DNA from: Fibrobacterota bacterium
Lineage (GTDB): Bacteria; Fibrobacterota; Chitinivibrionia; Chitinivibrionales; Chitinispirillaceae
Reading direction: 5' to 3'
Assembly (NCBI GenBank): GCA_023436205.1
Contig: JAEZKC010000084.1
Span: 1-64,000, forward strand
DNA length: 64,000 nucleotides
A model generated the notes under the pieces. It was not told the DNA's origin, did no database searches, and was given only the letters and a program-made list of their open reading frames with translations. How positions within the stretch are numbered: position 1 is the first letter of the stretch; each line of letters starts with the position of its first letter. Of this stretch, positions 25,609-34,781 are shown piece by piece. The position numbers were made by a program, and so were the translations under genes.

Positions 25609-27390
25609 TCAAGCATGAGCAGCCTGGGCTAGTGGTTCCGATACTCGTTCCGCCAGCAGACTGTCAAGCTGCTGTTCGAGGTTATTGAATGCTTCGCTCT
25701 TGAATTCCTGATAGTTCATCTGGCGCAGCAGGTTAATTACCTTCTTGAAGTAGATTCCGATTTCTTCGAAACCATCAAATTCAAACTTGCTGTCGCAGAT
25801 ACTGAGAACCTTGTTGACCATATACTGCTGCCGTTTGAGAGGCGAGGAAGCATCAACACGGTCGAAGGCATCCTGCTGGAGGATTACAAAGTCAATCACT
25901 TCCGATTTGTTGAATATGATATGGTAATCAAGTGGCACACCGTCGTCACCAAGGATGTTGATCTGATCGCGGGCTTCTTTACCTCTAAGAAGAATATCCT
26001 TGATGGTGATCACCTTGTTGACCCAGCCGGGTTCAACGGTTTTATCGAGGTACTCTATAACTTCGGAATATTCAAGATACTTGGAGTAACTGTCAATTGG
26101 GTCCACCGCAGGATAACGCTTGCTGTCTGCACGGTTCTGAGAAAGAGCATAGAAGCAGCGTGCGGCCTTTTTGGTGGATTCAGTAACGGGTTCCTTGAGG
26201 TTACCACCTGCAGGGCTCACTGTACCAATGAAAGTGATGGAGCCGCTCTGCCCGTTATTGAGGTAAACATATCCTGCACGGGAGTAGAAGTTCGCGATGA
26301 TGGCAGGAAGGTCCATGGGGAAAGCGTCCGGTCCGGGAAGCTCTTCCATACGGTTTGACATCTCACGAAGCGCCTGAGCCCAGCGTGATGTGGAGTCTGC
26401 AAGGAGAAGCACTTTAAGACCCATCATACGGTAATACTCGGCGATAGTCATACCGGTATAAACGCTGGCCTCACGGGCAGCAACCGGCATATTTGATGTA
26501 TTACATATAATAATCGTGCGTTCGATAAGCTTACGGCCGGTACGGGGGTCATCAAGCTCAGGGAACTCAGTGAAGATTTCCACCACTTCGTTTGCGCGCT
26601 CACCGCAGGCCACCACGATAATGAGATCGGCTTCTGCGTATTTTGAAAGCGCATGCTGCAGCACTGTTTTTCCGCAACCGAAAGGACCGGGGATGAAGCC
26701 TGTTCCACCTTCAGTAATGGGGTTGAGAGTATCGATTGTGCGGATACCGGTCTCCATCACTTTGAAAGGACGGGGCTTGTTTTTGTAGCCTTTCACTTCG
26801 ACCTTGACAGGCCACTTCATGATCATGCTTACGTTCAGCTCATTACCTTCTGAATCCACCACGACGGCAACCGTATCCTGCACCGCGTAGTCACCTTCGG
26901 CAACAATGCTCTTAATTGTATACGATCCCTTGAAATCAAAGGGCATCATGATTTTATGGTCGATCCAGCCTTCTTTGACATTACCAATCCAGTCGGCAGC
27001 CTGAACCACCTCACCAGCCTTGCGCAAAGGAGTGAAATGCCACTTTTGAGAAAGATTTACAGCTGAGGTGTACTCACCACGCTTGAGGAAAACCCCTTCC
27101 ATGGCATCCAGATCGTTCTGAAGACCGTCGTAGTTCTTAGACAGCATGCCGGGCCCAAGAGTCACCTCCAGCATGTGGCCGGTAAACTCGGCTGTACATC
27201 CCACGTAAAGTCCGCGAGTGCTTTCGAACACCTGCACATAGGCATTCTTTCCGCCAATTTTGATCACCTCGGCCATCAGCTTGTTACCCTTGAGATCGAT
27301 ATAGCAGATCTCGTTCTGGGCAACCGGGCCGTCAACTTCAATAGTGACCAGGTTGGCAATGATTCCGGTCACTTTTCCCTTGGTGCTCAT
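25609..27390 (-). CDS. ntpA: V-type ATP synthase/ATPase catalytic subunit A
   Basis: The catalytic subunit that hydrolyses or makes ATP. The P-loop GPFGCGKT spans 235-242, with the catalytic Glu in ACGERANEVVE (263-271) and LLADSTSRWAQALREMS downstream. The 90-residue non-homologous insertion typical of A subunits (about 115-205) is present and F-type beta subunits lack it. The length of 593 aa is normal. GGAGG precedes the ATG. About 110 bases of unremarkable sequence separate it from the DUF2764 gene upstream. Confidence 0.97.
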   Translation of the reverse strand: MSTKGKVTGIIANLVTIEVDGPVAQNEICYIDLKGNKLMAEVIKIGGKNAYVQVFESTRGLYVGCTAEFTGHMLEVTLGPGMLSKNYDGLQNDLDAMEGVFLKRGEYTSAVNLSQKWHFTPLRKAGEVVQAADWIGNVKEGWIDHKIMMPFDFKGSYTIKSIVAEGDYAVQDTVAVVVDSEGNELNVSMIMKWPVKVEVKGYKNKPRPFKVMETGIRTIDTLNPITEGGTGFIPGPFGCGKTVLQHALSKYAEADLIIVVACGERANEVVEIFTEFPELDDPRTGRKLIERTIIICNTSNMPVAAREASVYTGMTIAEYYRMMGLKVLLLADSTSRWAQALREMSNRMEELPGPDAFPMDLPAIIANFYSRAGYVYLNNGQSGSITFIGTVSPAGGNLKEPVTESTKKAARCFYALSQNRADSKRYPAVDPIDSYSKYLEYSEVIEYLDKTVEPGWVNKVITIKDILLRGKEARDQINILGDDGVPLDYHIIFNKSEVIDFVILQQDAFDRVDASSPLKRQQYMVNKVLSICDSKFEFDGFEEIGIYFKKVINLLRQMNYQEFKSEAFNNLEQQLDSLLAERVSEPLAQAAHA

Positions 27391-27502
27391 TGTTTTCCTC
27401 CGTTATATGTTTCAACGTTCAGCATTCTGCATTCACCAGAGGCCTACCTGTCAAAGGTCACCTCTCCTCAATTCCTGATTCCTGATACCCCATTGTCACT
27501 GA

Positions 27503-28351
27503 TTAGAAACCTGCGGGCACCTCATAGCTGTTCTTCAGTTCTTCAACAAGCCTGTCAAGCTTGGCGCGGCCAGTGATAGCGTCAAGTTTCATCCAACGCT
27601 CGACAATGAGGAGCTTCAGAGCAAAAGCAGCAACAGTCTCAACCTGGAAATAGGTAAAAACGGTTAATTCGTTGAGCATATCCCAGCGAATATCATCCAG
27701 TCCCTTTTCCATTTCGGTCAAATTTCCTCTGCTGAGAGCAATCGCCTTTTCCACCCAGGACATGCTGCCACTCAGACCAAAGTCGGGTGCAGTACTGCGC
27801 AGGACCGCCTCGGCCACATCATTACGTCCTACCACGGTAAAATTGACAGGACGGTCCCGATCTGTCCCCAGTGCGTCGACATGCTCAAGGTTCTTGCGGC
27901 AGTTTACAGCAGCCATTACATTGCGCAAGTTAAGCTCGAAGGAAAACCATTCCCTTACAAACTCATTCTCGTGCTCAGTGACTTCTTCATAAAAAAGCCA
28001 TGATAGCTGATCAGCGGCTACCAGTCCGGGGAAAAGCTGACGATTTTCCCTGTGAGCCTCAAGAAAGGTCTGCATATATTCGGGAAGTCCCTCCGAAAAG
28101 CGCAGGGCCGCTGTCAGCTCCTCTTTGGAATAATTACCTCTGGGATCAAAGGGGCGGCTGTTCGATTCTATAATATCAATAAGATTGCGGTTATCAATAG
28201 GCAACCGCAAGGTATTGATAATTTTCAGATCGTCAGATGCCAGCTGTTCCTGGGCTTCAACCATGAAATCCTGAAAATGAGGGACATTTTTGCTCTCATC
28301 AACAAGGATGTCCGGCAGACCCGAGACAAAGTAATAGTAGTTACTCACCAT
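27503..28351 (-). CDS. DUF2764 protein of the V-ATPase operon
   Basis: A 282-aa helical protein beginning NYYYFVSGLPDI, the signature start of DUF2764 proteins, which are found only next to V-ATPase genes in Chlamydiae, Spirochaetes and Bacteroidetes. Position and helical content suggest that it replaces subunit C (the socket between shaft and membrane ring), since no ordinary C gene is present; this is an inference. Trp-containing segments DQLSWLFYEEVTEHENEFVREW and DDIRWDMLNELT are further landmarks. I use ATG 28351, with GGTGAG eight bases upstream; an ATG at 28360 would overlap the subunit E stop in an ATGA arrangement. Confidence 0.85.
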   Translation of the reverse strand: MVSNYYYFVSGLPDILVDESKNVPHFQDFMVEAQEQLASDDLKIINTLRLPIDNRNLIDIIESNSRPFDPRGNYSKEELTAALRFSEGLPEYMQTFLEAHRENRQLFPGLVAADQLSWLFYEEVTEHENEFVREWFSFELNLRNVMAAVNCRKNLEHVDALGTDRDRPVNFTVVGRNDVAEAVLRSTAPDFGLSGSMSWVEKAIALSRGNLTEMEKGLDDIRWDMLNELTVFTYFQVETVAAFALKLLIVERWMKLDAITGRAKLDRLVEELKNSYEVPAGF

Positions 28352-28356
28352 ACAGA

Positions 28357-28971
28357 TCACTCACCAAACAAGTATGAACGGGTTCTGGGACGCAGATATT
28401 CTTTAAAGAATTCCCTGAAGTCTTCATCTGTTAAGCTGATCTTGAAAGAACCGTCTGAGGGTCCGATACGAAAACCGGATTTGATGTTTTTGCTGAAGGA
28501 GACATCAAGGCCGCTTGACAAGACACTACTGGCACCTTTTTCGAAAGTCTTCGTAAGCTCATCCTGTTTCGCGGCGGGAAGCATAACTTCGAGATTGGGA
28601 GCTTCACCTTCCGCAACTTTCCAGTTGCTGATCACCTGTGACACGAATTCCTTGAGAACTGCAGGTTCGGAGAGAGCCTTGGTTGTAGCATCATCCAGAA
28701 CCTTGGCGGTAATCAGATTGACCACCTGATTTTTTATGGATGCGACAGCCTGGGAACCGGTAAGCTTAAGCTCCGCTTCGGTGTTGCGCTTGAGTTCCTC
28801 AGCCTGCTTGCGGGCTTCCGCAACGATCTTGTCAGCCTGTGAACGGGCATCAGCCATAATTTCGGCAGCTTTCCCTTCAGCATCAGCCACAATCTGATTG
28901 GCTTTCTCCTGGCCCTTTTCGACACCTTCCTGGTAGATCTTCTCCGTCAGCTCCTGGATTTTTTGTTCCAT
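28357..28971 (-). CDS. ntpE: V-type ATP synthase/ATPase subunit E (peripheral stalk)
   Basis: The peripheral-stalk subunit that holds the head against rotation. The N-terminal half is a long helix rich in Ala, Lys, Glu and Gln (EGVEKGQEKANQIVADAEGK and on); the C-terminal half is a small alpha/beta domain ending near FFKEYLRPRTRSYLFGE. The length is 204 aa. It opens the operon. No separate G/H subunit that would pair with E is visible in front of it, so the partner may be encoded elsewhere. Confidence 0.9.
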   Translation of the reverse strand: MEQKIQELTEKIYQEGVEKGQEKANQIVADAEGKAAEIMADARSQADKIVAEARKQAEELKRNTEAELKLTGSQAVASIKNQVVNLITAKVLDDATTKALSEPAVLKEFVSQVISNWKVAEGEAPNLEVMLPAAKQDELTKTFEKGASSVLSSGLDVSFSKNIKSGFRIGPSDGSFKISLTDEDFREFFKEYLRPRTRSYLFGE

Positions 28972-29116
28972 TGACTTTCCCCTGACAAAATGTATGAATG
29001 GTTTACTTCAAACTTTTCCGTTTAAGCGATTCAAGTTCTTACTCTTTCCCGTCACCTTTTCGGCTGAAAACTCGGAACAATTTTGTCATCCCAGTCACTA
29101 AAGCCAAAAGGATCTT

Positions 29117-29146
29117 AATATACAATGTTTGTTGCCATCACTGCAA
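29117..29146 (-). promoter_or_regulatory. Possible sigma-70 promoter of the V-ATPase operon
   Basis: TATATT (29122-29117) matches the -10 consensus in 5 of 6 bases; the partner TTGCAG (29146-29141), 18 bases upstream, matches 3 of 6. It lies 146 bases before the subunit E start, in a gap without genes. Confidence 0.35.
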
Positions 29147-29159
29147 TGCGTTCAGTGTT

Positions 29160-29180
29160 AAAAAAAATGCAAGAATGCAT
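29160..29180 (-). terminator. Weak intrinsic terminator after the Hpt gene
   Basis: On the minus strand ATGCA-TTCT-TGCAT forms a 5-bp hairpin followed by eight T residues, 62 bases behind the Hpt stop. The short stem makes it weak; it would separate Hpt from the V-ATPase operon. Confidence 0.4.
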
Positions 29181-29241
29181 CCCCTCGCAGCAGATCATTC
29201 CAACCCCGAAATCTGCGTGTTTGAAATAAGATCAAAACGAA

Positions 29242-29595
29242 TCATTTGACCTGAACACATATACAGCTCTGTAAGGCACTGACAAGGTTTTTAAATTCCA
29301 TTTCCACCCCGGCCATCAGTTCCGAACTCCTTTTTAAATCTCCGGAACACAGCAACTGTTCCATGGCAGCAGCCATATTTCCGAGAACAACTCCTCCGAT
29401 GGTCCGGGTGGTTCCCTTTAGCGAATGCGCTTTAATCAATGCCTTCTGCAAATCGCTTTGATCGAGCGCACTTCTGAGGTGTTGCAAAACTGTAGGTGTA
29501 TCAGAGATGTAGGCTTCAACGAGTTCTCTGAACAGATCCATATCGTTGTCGATGTTTCTTAGCGCCCCATTTAAATCAAGTGTAGAGTTGATCAC
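29242..29595 (-). CDS. Histidine phosphotransfer (Hpt) protein
   Basis: A 117-aa four-helix Hpt domain that relays phosphate between a hybrid kinase and a response regulator. The phospho-accepting residue is His57 in AHSLKGTTRTIGG, the family motif. Helices before it (DLFRELVEAYISDTPTVLQHLRSAL) fit the fold. It is an orphan: the neighbours are the V-ATPase operon and treZ. Possible partners within the window are the kinases at 17-21 kb and the receiver at 36372, but nothing in the sequence links them. Confidence 0.92.
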   Translation of the reverse strand: MINSTLDLNGALRNIDNDMDLFRELVEAYISDTPTVLQHLRSALDQSDLQKALIKAHSLKGTTRTIGGVVLGNMAAAMEQLLCSGDLKRSSELMAGVEMEFKNLVSALQSCICVQVK

Positions 29596-29719
29596 GAAAA
29601 CATCCGCAAGCTAAAGAGTAAATACTGGGACAGAAACTGAACTGCAGGTTCGTTTTTGATGAGATGAAAGTGGGGTACACATAGTATACGTACCGGAGAT
29701 GATAAAAATCAAGGGCAGT

Positions 29720-31570
29720 TTAGGATTTTATGGAGGATAGAAAGTAAGTGCATCGAGCGGAAATGGCCCAGCTTTGGGCAGGATTCAGCGGCACAGCTCC
29801 GGAACCGCCATAAAGCGGATTTTCGCTATACCAGACAAGTTCCCATACGGAATTGTCGGGAGGCACAGAAAAGGGATCCGAAATGCTTGGCAGGAAAACA
29901 TCGCTGCCAAGATTTACAATCATGAGTCGGTCGCCGCAATCGATTCCGAAATATCGCAATATAAACAGATCATCACCAAGTACAGCCCCATCGATACAGA
30001 TTCGATTACTTTTAAAAAAAACAGGATCGCTGTTGCGAATGGAGAGTAGATCAGAATGAAGACGGTACCAGGATTCATGCTTCTGCCGCTCTGAATGATC
30101 GAGCTTACAATTGAGATAGCCTTGAGGATCGGAGGGAGGAGGAACCAGTGGGCCATCAACATGTTTAATGCTTGGAAACTGGGAAAGGAATCGAGCTCTC
30201 CCGCGGGCACTGGATTCATTAATCTGGGGATATGTATGACGGGCAAAGAAGATAAACGGTGCAGATGAGGCAAATTCCTGGCCCTGGAAAATGAGGGGAA
30301 CCTGAGGGCTTAACAAAAAGAATCCGGTCATGGCCCGCAGGGATGCAGGACTGGTTAACTTACTGATTCTTTGCCCGTTACATGTGTTCGCCACCTGATC
30401 ATGATTTTGCAAATAATGAATAAGCCTATGGGACAGGTTTGCAGAAACAGAACCGCGGGTCTTTTTCTGCCAGTAATAGTACTGCCCCTGGAAAAGATAA
30501 CCGTATTTTGCACCGGAGATGAACTCCTGTGGTTTACCGGTATAATCGGTATAGTAGGCCTCTTTGCGCCCGGTGAGCGCCACCATGGCTGATCGATGGA
30601 AATCATCATTCCAGAGGCAATCGATCCCCTTATTCTGCATCAGATCAACATCCTGCGGTTCATTCTCTCCCACCATCAGCACCCGACGGGGCATGGCCGC
30701 CATCCTGAATTCATCTGTCAACTCTTTCATGATATTGACCGGTGAATCATCAAAAATCTGCTGAGTGGCATCGATTCTCAAACCGTCCAGGTGAAACTCC
30801 TTTGCCCAGTAGACAGCGTTGGCTATGAAAAACTCCCTGACAGGCCCAGAGTGCGAACCATCAAAATTTAAAGCCTCACCCCATTCGTTGGAGTATTTGG
30901 AGGTGAAATAATGAGGACTGAATTTTTTAAGATACCAGGAGCCGGGTCCCAGGTGATTGTAAACTACATCTAGAATAATTCCCAGACCGCAACGGTGAGC
31001 TTCGTTTATCAAGAATTTGAAATCGTCCGGTTCGCCATATATGTGTGTAGGCGCAAACAAGCAGATACCATCATACCCCCAGCCGAAATCCCCGTCGAAT
31101 TCGGCCACAGGCATAAGCTCTATTACTTTGACACCCAGTGATGCCAGATTCTTCAGCTCGGCGGCTGCAGCGCGGTAGGTGCCCTCTTTAGTGAAGGTAC
31201 CGATGTGCATTTCGTAGAGAACGAGATTATCCGGGTCTGGCCCTGGCCATTTGTGATCGGACCATTTAAAATAATTGGGATCGGTGATTTGAGACATCTC
31301 CAGTGGACCATCAGGTTGGAATCGTGAAGCAGGGTCAGGGTAGATTTTGGGGTCGTCGCCTAACTTAAAACCATAACGCATGGCGATGGAGGCATTATCA
31401 ACCTTGGTGGAAAAGAAACCGTTTTCACTTTGAGCCAGGTCGTAAGTATCAAATTTTTCATTTTGTTGCAGGATAAGCTGTGCGGAAGATACTGCAGGCG
31501 CCCAGATTCGAAAACTGATGCTGCCGTCCGGGAGGAGTTGCGGTCCGATGGGATAGTTTTCGGTAGTCAT
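29720..31570 (-). CDS. treZ: Malto-oligosyltrehalose trehalohydrolase (GH13_10)
   Basis: Releases trehalose from malto-oligosyltrehalose, the second step of the TreY-TreZ route from glycogen or maltodextrins. An N-terminal CBM48-like domain (about 8-105) precedes the GH13 barrel. YEMHIGTFTKEGTY and GWGYDGICLFAPTHIYG are diagnostic of TreZ and related branching enzymes. The nucleophile is Asp267 (GLRIDATQ), the acid/base Glu302 (MVGENEP) and the third acid Asp391 (YLQNHDQVANT). The 616-aa length agrees with TreZ. A branching enzyme is less likely because of NHDQVANTxxG and PFIFFARH. No treY lies next to it, so it could use substrate made elsewhere. AAGGAG precedes the ATG. Confidence 0.87.
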   Translation of the reverse strand: MTTENYPIGPQLLPDGSISFRIWAPAVSSAQLILQQNEKFDTYDLAQSENGFFSTKVDNASIAMRYGFKLGDDPKIYPDPASRFQPDGPLEMSQITDPNYFKWSDHKWPGPDPDNLVLYEMHIGTFTKEGTYRAAAAELKNLASLGVKVIELMPVAEFDGDFGWGYDGICLFAPTHIYGEPDDFKFLINEAHRCGLGIILDVVYNHLGPGSWYLKKFSPHYFTSKYSNEWGEALNFDGSHSGPVREFFIANAVYWAKEFHLDGLRIDATQQIFDDSPVNIMKELTDEFRMAAMPRRVLMVGENEPQDVDLMQNKGIDCLWNDDFHRSAMVALTGRKEAYYTDYTGKPQEFISGAKYGYLFQGQYYYWQKKTRGSVSANLSHRLIHYLQNHDQVANTCNGQRISKLTSPASLRAMTGFFLLSPQVPLIFQGQEFASSAPFIFFARHTYPQINESSARGRARFLSQFPSIKHVDGPLVPPPSDPQGYLNCKLDHSERQKHESWYRLHSDLLSIRNSDPVFFKSNRICIDGAVLGDDLFILRYFGIDCGDRLMIVNLGSDVFLPSISDPFSVPPDNSVWELVWYSENPLYGGSGAVPLNPAQSWAISARCTYFLSSIKS

Positions 31571-31679
31571 AGATCTCCTTGTACTGATTTATTGGAGGGG
31601 GCAAGCGGTGTGCCAATGATGGGGAAACACCCCCCAAAAATACAGAACAGGATATTGATCTAAAAAAATAGCAGAGTTC

Positions 31680-31723
31680 AAAAAAACACTCAACTAGTGC
31701 ACCATAGCAGCACACTAGTGAGT
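31680..31723 (-). terminator. Intrinsic terminator of the subtilase gene
   Basis: On the minus strand ACTCACTAGTG pairs with CACTAGTTGAGT (11 pairs, one bulged base), closing a loop of about 13 bases, followed by G and seven T residues. It lies 22 bases behind the subtilase stop and insulates treZ. Confidence 0.85.
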
Positions 31724-31744
31724 AACTAGACATTACAATTTCGG

Positions 31745-34700
31745 TCAGAGAGAATTACAATTACGAAATCCTCTAATTTTAATAACTGAATTATTCCCGA
31801 TATGTAATTTGGTGTTACCTTCCACAGATTTGAAAATCAACCCCGAAATTAAATTACCAGGGACATCCAACCAAGAACCCTGTTCTTCTACTACCGAGGA
31901 AGCATGAATCACACCTAAGGAATCCAAACTAGCATAAGTGGTTCCATTATATCGGATTAGCAAGTTTTTATGATTACCACTTTGAAAGCAAGATGATGCG
32001 CTTAACAGCATATTACCTGTCATACTTTGCTTCATCTTAGGATTGCCCTTGTAGGAAAATGATATTCCAAACTGGCCAATATCTTGGGAAATGAAAGTGT
32101 CACAAACAAGAGAAAAATCCTGGGCAGTTCCGGACACCCTTGGATTTTGCCTAGCGATGATTTTTGTCCCCTGCACAACAATCATATACTTCCCAGGTGT
32201 GGGATTCGCTATATCAACAACTTCAACATTATTTAAAGTATCACGCCCTTTGAATGCCGGATTGGCAAGAATGAGCTCTCGTGTTATGGAACGGTCAATA
32301 CCATCAGAGGGAATAGTAGAGCTCTTAATGGGGGAATGATCAATTGTCCATGGGTAAAAATTTTCCCCAGTTTGTAAGTTAACCACTTTCAAATCAATAT
32401 CATTGATTAACTTTTTATCCATCGGAGAAGTTAAATTTAAGGCCCCAGTGTCATCCCAAGCAATAGTAGCTCTAAAGTTGTTCCGGTTGCTTCCAATGTC
32501 CACAAAATAACACTTTGTTTCACCAGTGCGAATTTGGGATTCCTTAAATCTAAAAGTATCAACGTATGTCACTGCTTTCTCTGCATTCACAAGTCCATAG
32601 CCAGTTGCATAGTCTGGGCCAATTGTGTATGGTGTTGTTAACGAAGTATCATTTGTAGCATCACCACCGACAAAATCTGGATTATTGTCTTGAGATAATA
32701 TTGGGTCTGCATTTACCATATCAGTTGCAGTATGAATCAACAAGGCTCTTGCAGTAGAATTCCAGAAAGGTTCGTTGTGAATATTTTTGTTGTAAGAATC
32801 CCTATACTTTTGAAGCATCAATGCAACTACACCTGAAACAAACGGTGCAGCCATGGAAGTCCCCTGTTGCGCCGAATATGAATTGTTAGACCAACAAGAC
32901 ACTATTCCGCTTGCTGGTAAATCATTAACTCCGATACAAAAACCTAAAGAAGTGATACTTGCTCCATTCCAACTGGATCCTTTATACACAGTTTGCGAAC
33001 CGATGTGTACTTTTTTAACTTGCCAGATAGATGGTGCATCGGTTTCAAAAACTAACGAGCCTCCATCATACTGCACATAAAAAGCCGGTATGCGCGAACT
33101 TGGGACAGAATTAAGTTTGGAAACCTTCCACCTAAATATTAGCGTATCTGAGGAGGAACCTATTATGGACGGACTAATAGGAGAATATATTGTGGTTCCC
33201 GAATTCACATACACGGAAAATACCCCATTTGTGACACTTCTGTTCCTGGCACAATCACCCGACAACCAAATCTCGTTAGAATTACCAAAATACCAAGCTT
33301 TTTTTGTGCCATTTGTACCCTTAACAACGATTGAATCAAATTCCATTTTGTACAATACGTCACCACCACTGCCAGGTGCCATTACATCTGGTCCAAGCCT
33401 TCCATCTCTAGTAGGCCCCATGCTACTAATATCACTTCGTAACCCAGTATGTTTTTCAACGGAACCAACTTTAATAGCATTTTTTGAATCTGCAAGCAAA
33501 GAGTAGTAACCGCGTTGAGAACCGTGTTGCGCATAAAAGCCGCCGTTATTAGCAGCAGCATATACCATTATGTTGTTCTTTAAGTTAATTGGGTTGTGAT
33601 CAGCTGTTGCATTATCAATGTTTTTTGAGCCATCAGTATATGTGCCAGTATAACCGATAACATGTGAATGATTGTTTACATCAGCATAATTTCCGTCCAC
33701 ATACATACCGAAAGCCCAAGTTCTGGCCTTAGGAGCAATACCTCGCCATTGAGAAATCCACCCATTTGAACCACCCAATGGATTTGAATATTGACTTCTC
33801 CAACCATTTCCAAGAGCGATACCAGCTACGTGGGTGCCATGATAACTTACAAGACTTCTCCATGCATATGGATTGCCTGTTATTTGTGCCTTTCGAACTT
33901 CATTTCCTTCTTTAAAATCACCATGGAGTGAGTCAATTCCCTCATCCCAGATTCCTATCCACACGCTATCCCCAACATAAGGAGTATTAGCATTCCACAA
34001 TGGGCTTGGCTGGTTAATAGTGTCAATGAAACTATTCTGAAGATTACTTACTCTTGCTAAGGGACGAGCAACATCACCAACAACCTCCGGGGGACTATAA
34101 ATATCCACTTCCATTACTTCTGGAATACTTAACAGCTTTGTTAATTTGCGTCTGTCCACTATACCTGTAACATCCCCGATACATGGTCCTTGATCCACAG
34201 TGATCGAATCAGCCAGATGTTGAATATATTCCGCTAAGTTTACACCAGAGAAATCTTCAACTGGTCTAATAGCAACCCTAATTTCATCTTTATCCTTCAA
34301 ATCACCTCGCCCATTGTGCCATTCATTTAACATCCATGATGTTTTGTCCTCATCTTCAACAGGAACGACATTTATAAATAAGGAATGCCTTTTAAATTGT
34401 TCTAAACTTTTTGCATATGACTCGATTTTCACCCGATACATCAAAACACCATCAATTGGTAGTACCCCAGTTGACTTAGTGTTTTCATCTTTGATCAAGT
34501 CACCAATGTTTAATCCTGAACCATCGTCTGCAAAAATTACCCAATAGAATTTTGCGCCTTCTCTTTTGTAAGTACCATCTAAACTCCAGTGCTTTACAGA
34601 AAGCTTACGCTCTTTTAATTTAACTATAAACGTTTCTTTGCTAAATCTGGACTTCCAGTATTCATCTATTTTATTCTCATTACTGTTGGAATACCCTATC

Positions 34701-34750
34701 CTAATAGTAATTAGAAACAAAATCATAATTATTTTTGGTATTATTTTCAT
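31745..34750 (-). CDS. Exported S8 subtilisin-family serine protease
   Basis: A secreted endopeptidase of 1001 aa. A signal peptide (about 1-20) and a 235-residue N-terminal region, probably the inhibitor propeptide, precede the catalytic domain. The triad is Asp269 (GIWDEGID), His304 (SYHGTHVAG) and Ser632 (QGTSMAAPFVSG), with oxyanion Asn401. A domain of about 150 residues is inserted between the Asn and the Ser (about 465-620), probably a beta-sandwich. After the catalytic domain comes a P-domain-like beta sandwich (CYFVDIGS...RATIAWDDTG, about 745-880) and a further beta region. No C-terminal sorting domain like those of the cellulases was found. Base composition is visibly more A+T-rich than in neighbouring genes, suggesting acquisition. 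It follows the S74-like gene by 31 bases. Confidence 0.9.
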   Translation of the reverse strand: MKIIPKIIMILFLITIRIGYSNSNENKIDEYWKSRFSKETFIVKLKERKLSVKHWSLDGTYKREGAKFYWVIFADDGSGLNIGDLIKDENTKSTGVLPIDGVLMYRVKIESYAKSLEQFKRHSLFINVVPVEDEDKTSWMLNEWHNGRGDLKDKDEIRVAIRPVEDFSGVNLAEYIQHLADSITVDQGPCIGDVTGIVDRRKLTKLLSIPEVMEVDIYSPPEVVGDVARPLARVSNLQNSFIDTINQPSPLWNANTPYVGDSVWIGIWDEGIDSLHGDFKEGNEVRKAQITGNPYAWRSLVSYHGTHVAGIALGNGWRSQYSNPLGGSNGWISQWRGIAPKARTWAFGMYVDGNYADVNNHSHVIGYTGTYTDGSKNIDNATADHNPINLKNNIMVYAAANNGGFYAQHGSQRGYYSLLADSKNAIKVGSVEKHTGLRSDISSMGPTRDGRLGPDVMAPGSGGDVLYKMEFDSIVVKGTNGTKKAWYFGNSNEIWLSGDCARNRSVTNGVFSVYVNSGTTIYSPISPSIIGSSSDTLIFRWKVSKLNSVPSSRIPAFYVQYDGGSLVFETDAPSIWQVKKVHIGSQTVYKGSSWNGASITSLGFCIGVNDLPASGIVSCWSNNSYSAQQGTSMAAPFVSGVVALMLQKYRDSYNKNIHNEPFWNSTARALLIHTATDMVNADPILSQDNNPDFVGGDATNDTSLTTPYTIGPDYATGYGLVNAEKAVTYVDTFRFKESQIRTGETKCYFVDIGSNRNNFRATIAWDDTGALNLTSPMDKKLINDIDLKVVNLQTGENFYPWTIDHSPIKSSTIPSDGIDRSITRELILANPAFKGRDTLNNVEVVDIANPTPGKYMIVVQGTKIIARQNPRVSGTAQDFSLVCDTFISQDIGQFGISFSYKGNPKMKQSMTGNMLLSASSCFQSGNHKNLLIRYNGTTYASLDSLGVIHASSVVEEQGSWLDVPGNLISGLIFKSVEGNTKLHIGNNSVIKIRGFRNCNSL

Positions 34751-34781
34751 ATTTCCTCATTTAAATCAGTTTTGGTAAACC

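Noticed and set aside
29720..31570. Annotation as glycogen branching enzyme
   Set aside because: The NHDQVANT and PFIFFARH segments and the length fit TreZ better.
31687..31723. ACTAGT inverted repeat considered as an integration site of the A+T-rich patch
   Set aside because: With the T-tract behind it, it is best explained as the terminator of the subtilase gene, and no second copy was seen at the other edge.
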